The notes beneath the pieces were generated by a model. It was given only the letters and a program-made list of their open reading frames with translations. It ran no database searches and was not told the origin of the DNA. The translations under genes were made by a program, and so were the position numbers. A stretch of DNA of 29,581 nt from Vicingus sp036171675 (GTDB lineage: Bacteria; Bacteroidota; Bacteroidia; Flavobacteriales_E; Vicingaceae). Below are positions 21,801 to 29,581 of this stretch, piece after piece; position 1 is the first letter of the stretch, and each line of letters begins with the position of its first letter. Location: the NCBI GenBank assembly GCA_036171675.1, contig JAVHRO010000145.1, positions 1 through 29,581 of the forward strand, in the 5' to 3' direction.

Positions 21801-22198
21801 TTCCTATTGAAAATGAAACAGCCAAAGTTGTTGGCTATTTCGATAATGGTAAAATTTCAAGAGAATTTGAAATGGTGAATGGCAATTTTATCAATAAATA
21901 TAACGAGTACTATTATACAGGACAGCTTTTTGAAGAACAAACCTATCAAGATGATAACCGTCAGGGATTGAACAAACAATATTTTCCTGATGGAAAAGTT
22001 AAATTAGAGAGAAACTTTAACCAAGATATCCAACATGGAGAATCCAAGGAATATTTTGCGGATGGAAAAGTCAAAAAAATTATTCCATACTTAAATGGTG
22101 TAATAAATGGTACCGTTAAAACGTATGATACCACAGGAAAATTGATTTTGGAAGAAACATATTTTGACGACGAAGTAATAGCTATGAAAAAATATTAA
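18896..22198 (+). CDS. Secreted TPR - MORN_2 repeat protein, very long array
   Basis: The 1100-residue protein begins with a signal peptide (about 1-22, ending SNIIFGQ). Residues about 28-215 are helical repeats of TPR type (YEEAIKLSEEGL, YQKSIEQYDKALEMFPKN). From about 365 to the C-terminus it is a long array of MORN_2-type beta hairpins with period about 23 residues, built on NGK(I/V)...Y.DGK.(N/S)G.W..YY. I count well over 20 units by eye. Such repeats occur in YwqK-family proteins, annotated as antitoxins, but here the large size, signal peptide and lack of a toxin make that role unlikely. A periplasmic or surface binding scaffold is more plausible. The next gene starts 4 bases after its stop, so it heads a three-gene operon. 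Confidence 0.85.
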   Translation: MKIQLKQVLFILSFLLSNIIFGQEKVELIDVNDITSKILAFEKDGEYQKALDELEKVPKNDSAYFSFLTSKSYYQVQLGNYEEAIKLSEEGLSSTDHDLYYYFILNNAVSYLNLKQYQKSIEQYDKALEMFPKNYLFYYNKGVAYEGLNKFDEASKMYQISISCNPYYANSHLKLGNLCYQQHLIAQAMMCFDMYLLLNPDGENSINVLTFSNNMVAKKNENEKVPNVKISVDDDSFEEIDLIINNYAALSKSYKINNKIDLALVKQNHALFNQLKTYKGNGGFWDKYYVPFYLYVNNSYFDPFVYTICYSAKNEKLKAIVDKNITEIKSFIAAYQKKWLEILELQEDVVDGNLKPVHTLYVDGKIDGFGEYKNNKEFGKWTFFRSNGSISGIGYYDENGEKTGKWTWFNKKGDRDETAVYKDGKPNGEYYYYFDNGKVNIHSSYMDGKLSGDYEKYNEEGALKEKYTNVDGNIDGKYLSFYPIGKGFTEYKIPYKKGKIEGTAYQYFPDGKIQNEIAFKDGNINGTDKKYYYNGQLEYKKEYKENLLVGEYVEYHPNGNVSTSGICVDGFYEGPFNIFYPNNKIESELNYSKGKIVGIMKNYDTDGKLHYEFTYRDGEIIAYKFYSKNGDILKEAKKQKGEFYYVGYAPDGNITSEGLYDISGGKKGNWKFYTRNKVLETNEFLTDGQLNGEHTNYYKNGKISNISTYMNDTLNGYYSSFYSQGQLKQQGWYLKGQAVGLWISYFVDGTIESKDYYSNDKLNGLQENYNVDGKLSYKNEYDRGKLIHEYYYDQTGNLVEDINLIKDSASYQLVNIYTNGKVQNNFSMLYKVRNGLYKGYYFDGAPKADGNYLNGEKSGEWKWYHSNGKIETKGTYLYGNKDGIWTDYFENGKVESETPYFFGKREGIEKTFNDAGVLVQTRQFENDVLNGEVVFFSEEGKHQLTRFYINGKIIGYSYFDKTGNKIPMIPIENETAKVVGYFDNGKISREFEMVNGNFINKYNEYYYTGQLFEEQTYQDDNRQGLNKQYFPDGKVKLERNFNQDIQHGESKEYFADGKVKKIIPYLNGVINGTVKTYDTTGKLILEETYFDDEVIAMKKY

Positions 22199-22202
22199 AT
22201 CT

Positions 22203-24140
22203 ATGACAGCAGTCAGGTGCTTTATTATATTTCTAATTTCTTTAGTAACTAGTATAGGTGCTAAGGCTCAATTTTCTGAAGAATATCTGAAATATAAAAC
22301 AATGTACCCAAATGAAAACAAAGTTTGCTTATCAACCACAACCAATTTTAACATAAGTATTGTTGGTGCCGAATTAAAAATTGAGGAAGTCTTTTCTGAA
22401 GAAAACCTGTATTTGGGTTCTAATGCAAACTTGTTTTCTGAAGATGAAATTAGTTACTCCTCATTTTTTGACCTTAAAGACCTCAAGGCATCCTCTATGA
22501 ATTTTGTAAATGGAAAATACAAAGAAATTCCAGTAAAAAACTTTACCCACAAAGATAACTTGTCTACTGGTGTTTTTCATGATGATAGCAAAATGGTTAA
22601 ATTTCTTTATCCAAAACTTGAAGAAGGTGCTAAATCCAAAGTGTATTACATCTATTCTGTAAAAAACCCCTATATACTTGCAAAAAGTTTTTTTTCATTC
22701 TCTTATCCTACTGCAGTTTCCAATTATATAATTACAGCAGATGAAGGTGTAGAAATTGCGTTTAACACATTTAATACCGATTCAATTAACCTAAAATACT
22801 CTACAGAAGTAAAAGGTGGTAAGAAAATTTATAAATGGACAGCTACCGATGTGAAAGGTATTAAACAAGAAACCAATTCTGTTGGCTACAATTATTATCT
22901 TCCACATATTATTCCTAGAATAGTTTCATATAAATACAAAAACAAGAAAATAGATGTTTTAAATAATATCAAGGATTTGCATGCTTGGTACTATCTGTTA
23001 ACTAAAAACATTAATCAAGAGAAACCAGAAGATAAATTAGTAGACCTAGTAAGTTCATTAGTTAATGATAAAAACACGGAGTTTGAAAAAGTAAAGGCAC
23101 TATATTATTGGGTTCAGCAAAATATTAAATATGTGGCTTTTGAATATGAACTTGGAGGGTACATTCCAAGAGAGGCGAACGACATTTTTAACAAAAAATA
23201 TGGCGACTGTAAGGACAATGCCAACTTGCTTAAAAAAATGTTAGAACTTGCTGGAATAAAGAGCTATTTAACATGGATTGGAACAAGAGACTTGCCATAC
23301 ACTTATACTGAGGTTCCATCGCCTGCCAACGACAACCATATGATATTAACCTATTTTGCCGATTCTATTCCATATTTTCTTGATGCAACTGGCCGTTTCA
23401 ATCCAATAGAAATTCCTTCTTCTTTTATTCAAGGAAAAGAAGCATTAATATCGCTCGATTCTACACATTATTTGATAAAGAAAGTTCCTATAATTAATGC
23501 TCAACAAAACTACATTACCGATTCGGTTGAACTAAAAATTCAAAACCAAAATTTAATAGGCAATGCGTTAATTAAAATGAACAATTATCAGAAAATGGAT
23601 TACTTTAATTTTCTTGAAAAAATAACTTCATCTGCTGATTTATTAGATTTTTACAACCTAAACTTTAAAAAAGGAAACAACAAGTTTTTAATAAAAGATT
23701 TTACTGAAAGCAACAAATATAGCTACGACAATGAATTTACTATAAGCTATTCGTTTAACATCGACAATTACATTCTCTCCTCAGGAGATGAACTATATAT
23801 AAATCTAAATTTAAATAAACATATGCTTGATTTGGTGTCAAAAAAAGAAGATGTTTTAAATAAAGAATACGATTTTAAACAATATAGAAATTACAAATTC
23901 ATCATATCAATTCCTGAAGGATATGAAGTAAAATATTTACCTAAACCGTACAATGCAAAATTAGATTTCTTCAATTGCGAACTTTCCTATCGTGTCGAAT
24001 CACAAAAAATAATTTACGAACATACTATAGAAAATAATTTTCTAATTCTCACCAAACAAAACCAAACTCAACTTAACACGATCCTTGACGAATTAAAACA
24101 AATTTATAATGAATCCATCGTTCTAAAAAAAATTAAATAA
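22203..24140 (+). CDS. DUF3857 / transglutaminase-like protein with intact catalytic triad
   Basis: The 645-residue protein has a signal peptide (about 1-22, ending GAKAQ). Residues about 40-240 fit the DUF3857 beta domain that precedes transglutaminase-like domains in many Bacteroidota proteins. The transglutaminase core (about 285-400) keeps the triad Cys336 (YGDCKDNANLL), His379 (NDNHMI) and Asp394 (LDATGRF). A C-terminal beta domain (about 440-640) follows. The enzyme could be a periplasmic or surface protease or amide-transferase acting on peptides; the true substrate is unknown. It is translated 4 bases after the MORN_2 gene and 11 bases before a paralogue that lacks the triad. The three products probably work together in the envelope, an inference from operon spacing. 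Confidence 0.85.
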   Translation: MTAVRCFIIFLISLVTSIGAKAQFSEEYLKYKTMYPNENKVCLSTTTNFNISIVGAELKIEEVFSEENLYLGSNANLFSEDEISYSSFFDLKDLKASSMNFVNGKYKEIPVKNFTHKDNLSTGVFHDDSKMVKFLYPKLEEGAKSKVYYIYSVKNPYILAKSFFSFSYPTAVSNYIITADEGVEIAFNTFNTDSINLKYSTEVKGGKKIYKWTATDVKGIKQETNSVGYNYYLPHIIPRIVSYKYKNKKIDVLNNIKDLHAWYYLLTKNINQEKPEDKLVDLVSSLVNDKNTEFEKVKALYYWVQQNIKYVAFEYELGGYIPREANDIFNKKYGDCKDNANLLKKMLELAGIKSYLTWIGTRDLPYTYTEVPSPANDNHMILTYFADSIPYFLDATGRFNPIEIPSSFIQGKEALISLDSTHYLIKKVPIINAQQNYITDSVELKIQNQNLIGNALIKMNNYQKMDYFNFLEKITSSADLLDFYNLNFKKGNNKFLIKDFTESNKYSYDNEFTISYSFNIDNYILSSGDELYINLNLNKHMLDLVSKKEDVLNKEYDFKQYRNYKFIISIPEGYEVKYLPKPYNAKLDFFNCELSYRVESQKIIYEHTIENNFLILTKQNQTQLNTILDELKQIYNESIVLKKIK

Positions 24141-24151
24141 ACTATTACTAT

Positions 24152-26134
24152 ATGATTACAAGAGCTCTCGCACCATACATTTTTGCACTATTATTAGGAA
24201 TTGTTTCACTCAACCTATCTGCTCAAAAAGAACCTTTTTATAAAACCTATGATTGGGAATCTAATCCGAGTTATCAATTAAATTTTAACGACACTGTTGA
24301 TATTGTATCGCTTAAGGATAAAGTAGTTGTTGAATTTTACTATGAAGCCGACGGAAACTTATCTGAGTATTTCTTAATTCATCAAATTTTATGGCTTAAT
24401 TCGGACGAGCAAATTGAAAAAAACAATAAAATCTATATTCCTTATTTCGCCACGACAGTTCCTGTTATGAATAAAGGCAGAGTGATAAATAAAGACGGTA
24501 ACGTAATTAATTTAACTGAATCTGACATATTAACAGCACAGGACGATGAAACCAAAAAAACCTATAAATATTATACTTTTAAGGGAATAGAAAAAGGTAG
24601 TATCATAGAATACCTATATATTTTAAAGAAATCGCCAAACTACAAAGGGAATTCAATGTTTTATCAAGAGGAGCATTTAAGTCTAAATGCTTCATTCGAT
24701 TTATATTCACCATCTAATCTCTACTTCAAATTTAAAAGTTACAACAGTTTGCCTGCTGTAGTTCAAGACACAAATAGCGTAGATAAATTACATTGGAGTT
24801 TCAGTAAGGATACTATTCCACTTTTAGAAAAAGAAATGCTATCTAATTACAATGCCAATAGAATGTTTTTGGTATACAAGCTAGATAAAAACACAGCAAC
24901 AAACCAACACGATATTTCGTCGTATGGAATTGTTTCAGATAATGTCTACAAATATGTTTACAAAGAAGAATCTAAATCTACTGTTAAAGAATTAACTAAA
25001 CTTATTAAAAATGCCAAAGTTGATGCAACCGATGATTTGACAAAACAAATTCGAACAATTGAAGACTATGTAAAAAGAAATTTTTTTTATGTAAACTCCT
25101 CTGCTGATGAACTTTCAGATGTAAGCTATATTTTAAAAAATAAAATTGGAAGCGATGATGGATTACTTAAGCTTTACGCAAAAATCTTTCAAATCTTAAA
25201 AATTGATTTTCAAATTGTGTTAACTTCCGACAGAACTTCAATTCGGTTTGATAAAGATTTTGAAGCGAATAATTTTCTAAACAATTATTTGTTCTATTTC
25301 CCAAAAATTGATTCCTATATGTCACATTTAGAATTAAGTTCAAGGTTAGGGTTTCCTCCGGCCGAATTAACCAATAATTATGGGCTATTTATTAAGGAAG
25401 TTGCGTTAGGTGATTATAAAACCGGTATTGGTAAAATCAATTATATCAATCCAGTAAGTCATGAAAAAACCTATGACAACATCTTAATTAATGTGCAATT
25501 TGATAAAGATAATATGACCACAATTATAGCTGATTTTGATAAATTAAGTCAAGGTTACTATGCCGGATATACACAGCCATATATGCATCTTTTGGATGAG
25601 AAAAATAAAATAGATGTTATTGACGAACAAATAAAATACATTAGCGATGATGTAGAAATTATTGATAAACAGGTGTTTAACGACAATCCAGAAGCTTATG
25701 GAATAAAACCTTTGGAAGTAAAAGCAAAAATAAAATTAAGCACTTGTGTTGATAAAGCTGGCGATAAGCTATTGTTTAAAATCGGTGAATTAATCGGACC
25801 TCAAATGGAAATGTACCAGAAGAAAAAAAGAGTATTACCTTTAGAAACTGGATTTAACCGAACATATCATCGAGAAATTACTTTTACCATTCCTGATGGT
25901 TATGTTATAAATAATTTATCGGATTTAGCTATCAAAAATTCTTACGACAAGGATGGTAAAACTATATTTAGTTTTATTTCTAAATATGAATTAAATGGGA
26001 CTGAAGTAAAAGTTGCAATTGATGAATTTTACACCATTTTTGATATCCAACCTGAGTTGTACGAACAATATCGAACAGTAATAAATAGCGCCGCTGATTT
26101 TAATAAAGTAACCCTCGTATTAGAGCCAAAATAG
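24152..26134 (+). CDS. DUF3857 paralogue with degenerate transglutaminase domain
   Basis: The 660-residue protein has a signal peptide (about 1-24, ending LNLSAQ) and a DUF3857-type N-terminal region (about 40-250). The central domain (about 285-400) aligns with the neighbour's transglutaminase core (RTIEDYVKRNFFYVN), but where the partner has GDCKDNANLL this one reads GSDDGLLKL (333-341), without the Cys. I cannot find the His or Asp of the triad at the expected positions either. The domain is probably not catalytic. The C-terminal beta region (about 500-655) is retained and includes HREITFTIPDGYVINNL. The frame is long and intact, so this is not a decaying gene; a structural or regulatory partner of the active paralogue is the simplest reading. 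It ends the operon. Confidence 0.82.
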   Translation: MITRALAPYIFALLLGIVSLNLSAQKEPFYKTYDWESNPSYQLNFNDTVDIVSLKDKVVVEFYYEADGNLSEYFLIHQILWLNSDEQIEKNNKIYIPYFATTVPVMNKGRVINKDGNVINLTESDILTAQDDETKKTYKYYTFKGIEKGSIIEYLYILKKSPNYKGNSMFYQEEHLSLNASFDLYSPSNLYFKFKSYNSLPAVVQDTNSVDKLHWSFSKDTIPLLEKEMLSNYNANRMFLVYKLDKNTATNQHDISSYGIVSDNVYKYVYKEESKSTVKELTKLIKNAKVDATDDLTKQIRTIEDYVKRNFFYVNSSADELSDVSYILKNKIGSDDGLLKLYAKIFQILKIDFQIVLTSDRTSIRFDKDFEANNFLNNYLFYFPKIDSYMSHLELSSRLGFPPAELTNNYGLFIKEVALGDYKTGIGKINYINPVSHEKTYDNILINVQFDKDNMTTIIADFDKLSQGYYAGYTQPYMHLLDEKNKIDVIDEQIKYISDDVEIIDKQVFNDNPEAYGIKPLEVKAKIKLSTCVDKAGDKLLFKIGELIGPQMEMYQKKKRVLPLETGFNRTYHREITFTIPDGYVINNLSDLAIKNSYDKDGKTIFSFISKYELNGTEVKVAIDEFYTIFDIQPELYEQYRTVINSAADFNKVTLVLEPK

Positions 26135-26186
26135 TTTTAAATTAGGTCACTTTTCTCGTTATTCAAAAAATTAAGAATCCCATATT

Positions 26187-26204
26187 GCTATTAAAATGAA
26201 TAGC
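26187..26204 (+). terminator. Weak hairpin before a T-run, possible operon terminator
   Basis: GCTATT (26187-26192) pairs with AATAGC (26199-26204) around AAAATG, and a run of T bases begins about nine bases later. The stem is short and AT-rich. It sits between the end of the DUF3857 operon and the metzincin gene, where a terminator would be expected, but the structure is too weak to be sure. Confidence 0.3.
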
Positions 26205-26278
26205 GTTTGTATATTTTTTTTTCTTAATTTCATATATTCAAAATAGCATTAACTAACTATTCATTAAAAAACTTATCT

Positions 26279-29200
26279 ATGAAAGCAAAAATTACTACCT
26301 TGATTTTGGCATTTTTACTTGTTTTTATGCAGCACAATTTTGCTCAAAACACACGTTCAATATGGACAAAAATTGAAAAAGCTACCCTTACAGGAAAAAC
26401 TGAAGTGCATAGAGCACATTATCCTGAAAAGGCAAATTATTATCAACTTGACCTTACTGCATTAAAGCAATTACTTACTATTGCTCCTAACAAAAGAAAT
26501 TTTACAGGGAAATCTAGTCTAGTTATTGGCTTTCCAACTGCTGAAGGAACTATTGAAAATTTTAGAGTTTGGGAAGCACCAATTATGCATCCAGATTTAG
26601 AAGCAAAATTTCCAATGATTAAAACTTATGTAGCTCAAGGATTAGATGATCCTACTGCAACAATGCGTTTTTCTGTAACTCAATTTGGTTTACACACCAT
26701 GACATTATCAGGAAACAAAATGCCTTGCTTTATTGATCCATTCACAAGCGATTTAACTAGTTATATTGTATACGACAAAGATGCTCTTGGTGTAGACCAT
26801 CTACCTTTTGAATGTTTAACCGAAACGGATGTTAATTTACCTTCATTAAAATCAGAACCTTCAACGATGAAAGCGGATGTTAATGACCAAAAGTTAAGAA
26901 CTTTTCGTTTAGCCCAGTCTTGTACTGGCGAGTATGGTTCAATTTTTAAAGGTACTGGTACCGTTTCTCAACAAAAAGCTAACGTACAAGCTCAGATGAC
27001 AATCACCATAAATAGAGTTAACGGAGTGTATGAAAGAGACTTAGCCATTACAATGATATTTGTACCAAACAATGATTTAGTTATTTATCTAGATGCAGCA
27101 ACCGACCCTTGGAATGGTGAATACAATACCATGACCGCTCAAACAATTGATGCTCAAATTGGTGTTGCAAATTACGACATAGGACACAATTTTAATACCT
27201 CAGGTGGTGGTAATGCAGGTTGTTTATCATGTGTATGTCTAAGTACTTCACAATCAGGAACTCATAAAGGTAGAGGTATGACTGGAAGAGCTGACCCTAC
27301 CGGAGATGCATTTGATATCGATTATGTTGCTCACGAAATGGGACACCAATATGGAGGGTATCATAGCATGAATACATGTAGTAGAAGTGGTAATGGTCAA
27401 ACGGAAGTTGAACCATGTAGTGGTAGCTCAATAATGGGTTATGCAGGAATTTGCTCCGTTAATATTCAAAGCAATAGTGATGCTCATTTTATCTATAATA
27501 ATATTAGAGATATTTCTGCTAATGTTCAATCAGGTAACAGTACTTGTGGAGCGATAACTCCGCTTACTAATAATCCCCCAACAGCGAACGCCGGAAATAA
27601 TTATACGATACCAAAAGGAACTGCATTTATTTTAGAAGGCTCAGGTACTGATCCTGATGGAAATGCATCGTTAACCTATGAGTGGTGTCAAAACGATCCT
27701 GACCAAGCACCAGGAACTAGTGCTCCAGTTTCTACATGGACTGTAGGTCCATTATATAGAGCTAAATACCCAATTTCTTCTCCAAATAGATTTATGCCTA
27801 GTGTTCAAGACGTAATTGCAGGTAATTTAACTCCAACTTGGGAGGTTACCCCATCAGTAGGAAGAACCTTAAACTTTTCTTTTTTGGTTCGTGATAATGA
27901 TCCACTTGGGGGTCAAGTTGCATCTGATTTAATGACCGTTACTGTTAATGGTACTGCTGGTCCATTTACAGTTACATCACAAAATACTAACGGTATTACC
28001 TGGAATTCTGGTGCTACAGAAACTGTTACATGGAACGTTGCCGGAACTACTGCTGCACCTGTAAGCGCGGCAAATGTCGACATATATCTATCTACTGATG
28101 GTGGTTATACTTACCCTATTACAATAGCTACTAATGTGCCAAACACCGGAACTGCAAATGTAACTGTACCTTCTGGGGCAACTACCACTACAGGAAGAAT
28201 TATGGTAAGAGGTGCTGGAAATATATTTTATGCAATTAACAGCAAAAATATTGCAGTTCAAGATGCTGAATTTGTAATGAACTTTTCAAATACAACCTCA
28301 TCTAACTGTCCAGCAATTGATGCAGTTTATAATTTTACTTACAACACGTTCTTATCATTTAGTGAAAATACCGTATTTTCTGCTTCTGGTGCTCCAGCTG
28401 GTTCCACAGTAACATTTAATCCAACATCAGCATCTTTAAATGGCACACCTGTTCAAGTTACCATTAGTGGATTAACTGCACCAATGGCTGGATTATACAA
28501 TATCGATATTATTGGTACTGCAACATCTGTAACAAAACTATCTACAATATCTTTAAATGTTTTGGATCCTTTACCTGCAGCAGCAAGCTTAACCTCACCA
28601 ACCAACGCGGCCTTAGGTATTGACCCTAATACAACTTTCACTTGGGTTGCTGGAGGTTCTGGGTCGTTGTATAATATTGATATAGCAACTGATAATGCCT
28701 TTACTACAATAATTGATAATGCTACTGGTTTATCTACTAATAGCTACAATTCTTCAGCTTTAATTAATTCAACTACTTACTATTGGAGAGTTACCACATA
28801 TAATTCTTGTGGCACCGCACCTGCTTCTTCAACTTATAGTTTTACCACCTCAAGCTGTTCGGTAACAATGAGTGCTGCAGTTCCTGTGTCAATTTCTTCT
28901 TCAGGAACTCCAGTTGTAACTTCTACAATTAATATTCCAACTGCTGGTACAATCTCAGATCTTAATGTAGTTGATTTGGTAGGAACCCACACATGGATAA
29001 ATGACCTTGTGGTAACTTTAAAAAGTCCTGCAAATACTACAGTTACTTTATGGACAAGAATATGTGGCAGCGAAGATAATTTTGCAGTAAATTTTGACGA
29101 TGCTGCAACTCCAGGAGCACTACCCTGTCCTCCAATAGGTGGTGGAACTTACCAACCCAACCAACCATTAAGTGCTTTTAATGGCCAAAATCAACAAGGA

Positions 29201-29554
29201 ACGTGGACTTTAACTGTTTCTGATATGGCTAATGCTGATGGTGGTGCGTTAAGTTCTTGGGGATTAAATATCTGTTCAGATGTTACCCCTTCACAAGTTG
29301 CTTCAATAACAAAGTATAACGAAATAAAAATTTATCCAAATCCAACCACACATTCAATTAATGTTGAATTGAGTGATGTTTCGAATACTCAAAAAATAAT
29401 ACTAACTGATCTTCAAGGAAAAATTTTATATGAAAATATGAATGTTAATTCAATAAATACTAGAATTGACCTTTCAAAATTTGATAACGGATTTTATATG
29501 TTACAAGTTCAAGGAAAAGATGTTAATAATGTTTTTAAAGTGTTAAAACAATAA
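26279..29554 (+). CDS. T9SS-exported metzincin (M12/reprolysin-like) protease with P domain
   Basis: The 1091-residue protein starts with a signal peptide (about 1-23, ending HNFAQ). A pro-region (about 30-200) precedes the catalytic domain. The zinc site is HEMGHQYGGYH (His352, Glu353, His356, Gly359, His362), a metzincin HExxHxxGxxH motif, with the Met-turn in SSIMGYAG (Met386). Then follow beta domains of Ig/PKD type (about 430-780), a fibronectin-III-like unit (about 765-855), a proprotein convertase P-type domain (about 860-1001, containing GTHTWINDLVV and GTWTLTVSD) and a T9SS type A sorting domain from residue 1019 (IYPNPTTHS). It should be secreted to the surface or medium to digest proteins. 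It lies 144 bases after the preceding operon and is probably transcribed separately. Confidence 0.92.
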   Translation: MKAKITTLILAFLLVFMQHNFAQNTRSIWTKIEKATLTGKTEVHRAHYPEKANYYQLDLTALKQLLTIAPNKRNFTGKSSLVIGFPTAEGTIENFRVWEAPIMHPDLEAKFPMIKTYVAQGLDDPTATMRFSVTQFGLHTMTLSGNKMPCFIDPFTSDLTSYIVYDKDALGVDHLPFECLTETDVNLPSLKSEPSTMKADVNDQKLRTFRLAQSCTGEYGSIFKGTGTVSQQKANVQAQMTITINRVNGVYERDLAITMIFVPNNDLVIYLDAATDPWNGEYNTMTAQTIDAQIGVANYDIGHNFNTSGGGNAGCLSCVCLSTSQSGTHKGRGMTGRADPTGDAFDIDYVAHEMGHQYGGYHSMNTCSRSGNGQTEVEPCSGSSIMGYAGICSVNIQSNSDAHFIYNNIRDISANVQSGNSTCGAITPLTNNPPTANAGNNYTIPKGTAFILEGSGTDPDGNASLTYEWCQNDPDQAPGTSAPVSTWTVGPLYRAKYPISSPNRFMPSVQDVIAGNLTPTWEVTPSVGRTLNFSFLVRDNDPLGGQVASDLMTVTVNGTAGPFTVTSQNTNGITWNSGATETVTWNVAGTTAAPVSAANVDIYLSTDGGYTYPITIATNVPNTGTANVTVPSGATTTTGRIMVRGAGNIFYAINSKNIAVQDAEFVMNFSNTTSSNCPAIDAVYNFTYNTFLSFSENTVFSASGAPAGSTVTFNPTSASLNGTPVQVTISGLTAPMAGLYNIDIIGTATSVTKLSTISLNVLDPLPAAASLTSPTNAALGIDPNTTFTWVAGGSGSLYNIDIATDNAFTTIIDNATGLSTNSYNSSALINSTTYYWRVTTYNSCGTAPASSTYSFTTSSCSVTMSAAVPVSISSSGTPVVTSTINIPTAGTISDLNVVDLVGTHTWINDLVVTLKSPANTTVTLWTRICGSEDNFAVNFDDAATPGALPCPPIGGGTYQPNQPLSAFNGQNQQGTWTLTVSDMANADGGALSSWGLNICSDVTPSQVASITKYNEIKIYPNPTTHSINVELSDVSNTQKIILTDLQGKILYENMNVNSINTRIDLSKFDNGFYMLQVQGKDVNNVFKVLKQ

Positions 29555-29581
29555 TTAATTTTTAGAATGAAAGAGGGTGTC
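29555..29581 (+). other. Right-edge fragment after the protease stop
   Basis: Only 27 bases remain. An ATG at 29567 could start a gene (MKEGV), but AAAGAGGGTGTC could equally be the left arm of a terminator hairpin whose other arm is outside the window. Neither can be decided from this sequence. Confidence 0.2.

Noticed and set aside
18896..22198. YwqK-type antitoxin role for the MORN_2 protein
   Set aside because: The protein is secreted, very large and has no toxin partner; repeats alone do not define an antitoxin.

Overview
The window looks like a chromosome segment of a Bacteroidota bacterium, probably Flavobacteriales-like. The base composition is AT-rich. Two secreted proteins end in type IX secretion (T9SS) type A sorting domains. 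Promoter-like TAnnTTTG elements sit upstream of several genes, and gene starts lack obvious Shine-Dalgarno sequences. Families such as DUF3857/transglutaminase, the MORN_2 array, GxxExxY and Haem_bd fit the same phylum. I ran no database search; family names come from motifs read in the translations.

Layout. (1) 1-880: 5' part of a minus-strand gene with an HTH-like N-terminus. (2) 984-3238: closely spaced plus-strand genes: a tail-anchored coiled-coil protein, a TerB-like protein, a small GIY-YIG nuclease-like protein and a T9SS-secreted protein. (3) 3352-3865: a toxin-antitoxin pair whose RelE/ParE-like toxin is frameshifted at an A8 run. (4) 4009-6633: rseP and an M23 peptidase on the minus strand. 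(5) 6634-7342: no gene; nested palindromes, a 39-bp tandem duplication and a 38-bp direct repeat pair. (6) 7343-10749: a single-chain type IIG-like restriction-modification enzyme followed by a HEPN-like protein, probably one operon. (7) 10918-12246: a secreted DUF1573/VWA protein. (8) 12247-12763: a GxxExxY gene bracketed by inverted repeats, ending at the start codon of dxr (12769-13923). (9) 13946-16846, minus strand: a glycosyltransferase gene invaded by palindromic repeats, a DUF1697 gene and a lipid A-type acyltransferase. (10) 16999-18830: SDR, haem-binding protein and trmB, tightly packed. (11) 18896-26134: a three-gene envelope operon with a large MORN_2 array and two DUF3857 proteins, one with a transglutaminase triad and one without. 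(12) 26279-29554: a large T9SS-exported metzincin protease.

Housekeeping functions are isoprenoid synthesis (dxr), tRNA m7G46 (trmB), envelope proteolysis (rseP), peptidoglycan or envelope remodelling (M23) and lipid acylation. Between them lie accessory genes and many short palindromic elements.

The most striking signal is that these elements are not only intergenic. Four lie in coding sequence: three in the glycosyltransferase (one exactly 87 bp = 29 codons) and one of 33 bp in the restriction-modification gene, each kept in frame. The second is the GxxExxY gene flanked by near-perfect 21-bp inverted repeats with extra tandem copies. A related solo copy lies at 15167-15188. Together this looks like a minimal mobile cassette. 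The third is the candidate defence content in regions 2 and 6.
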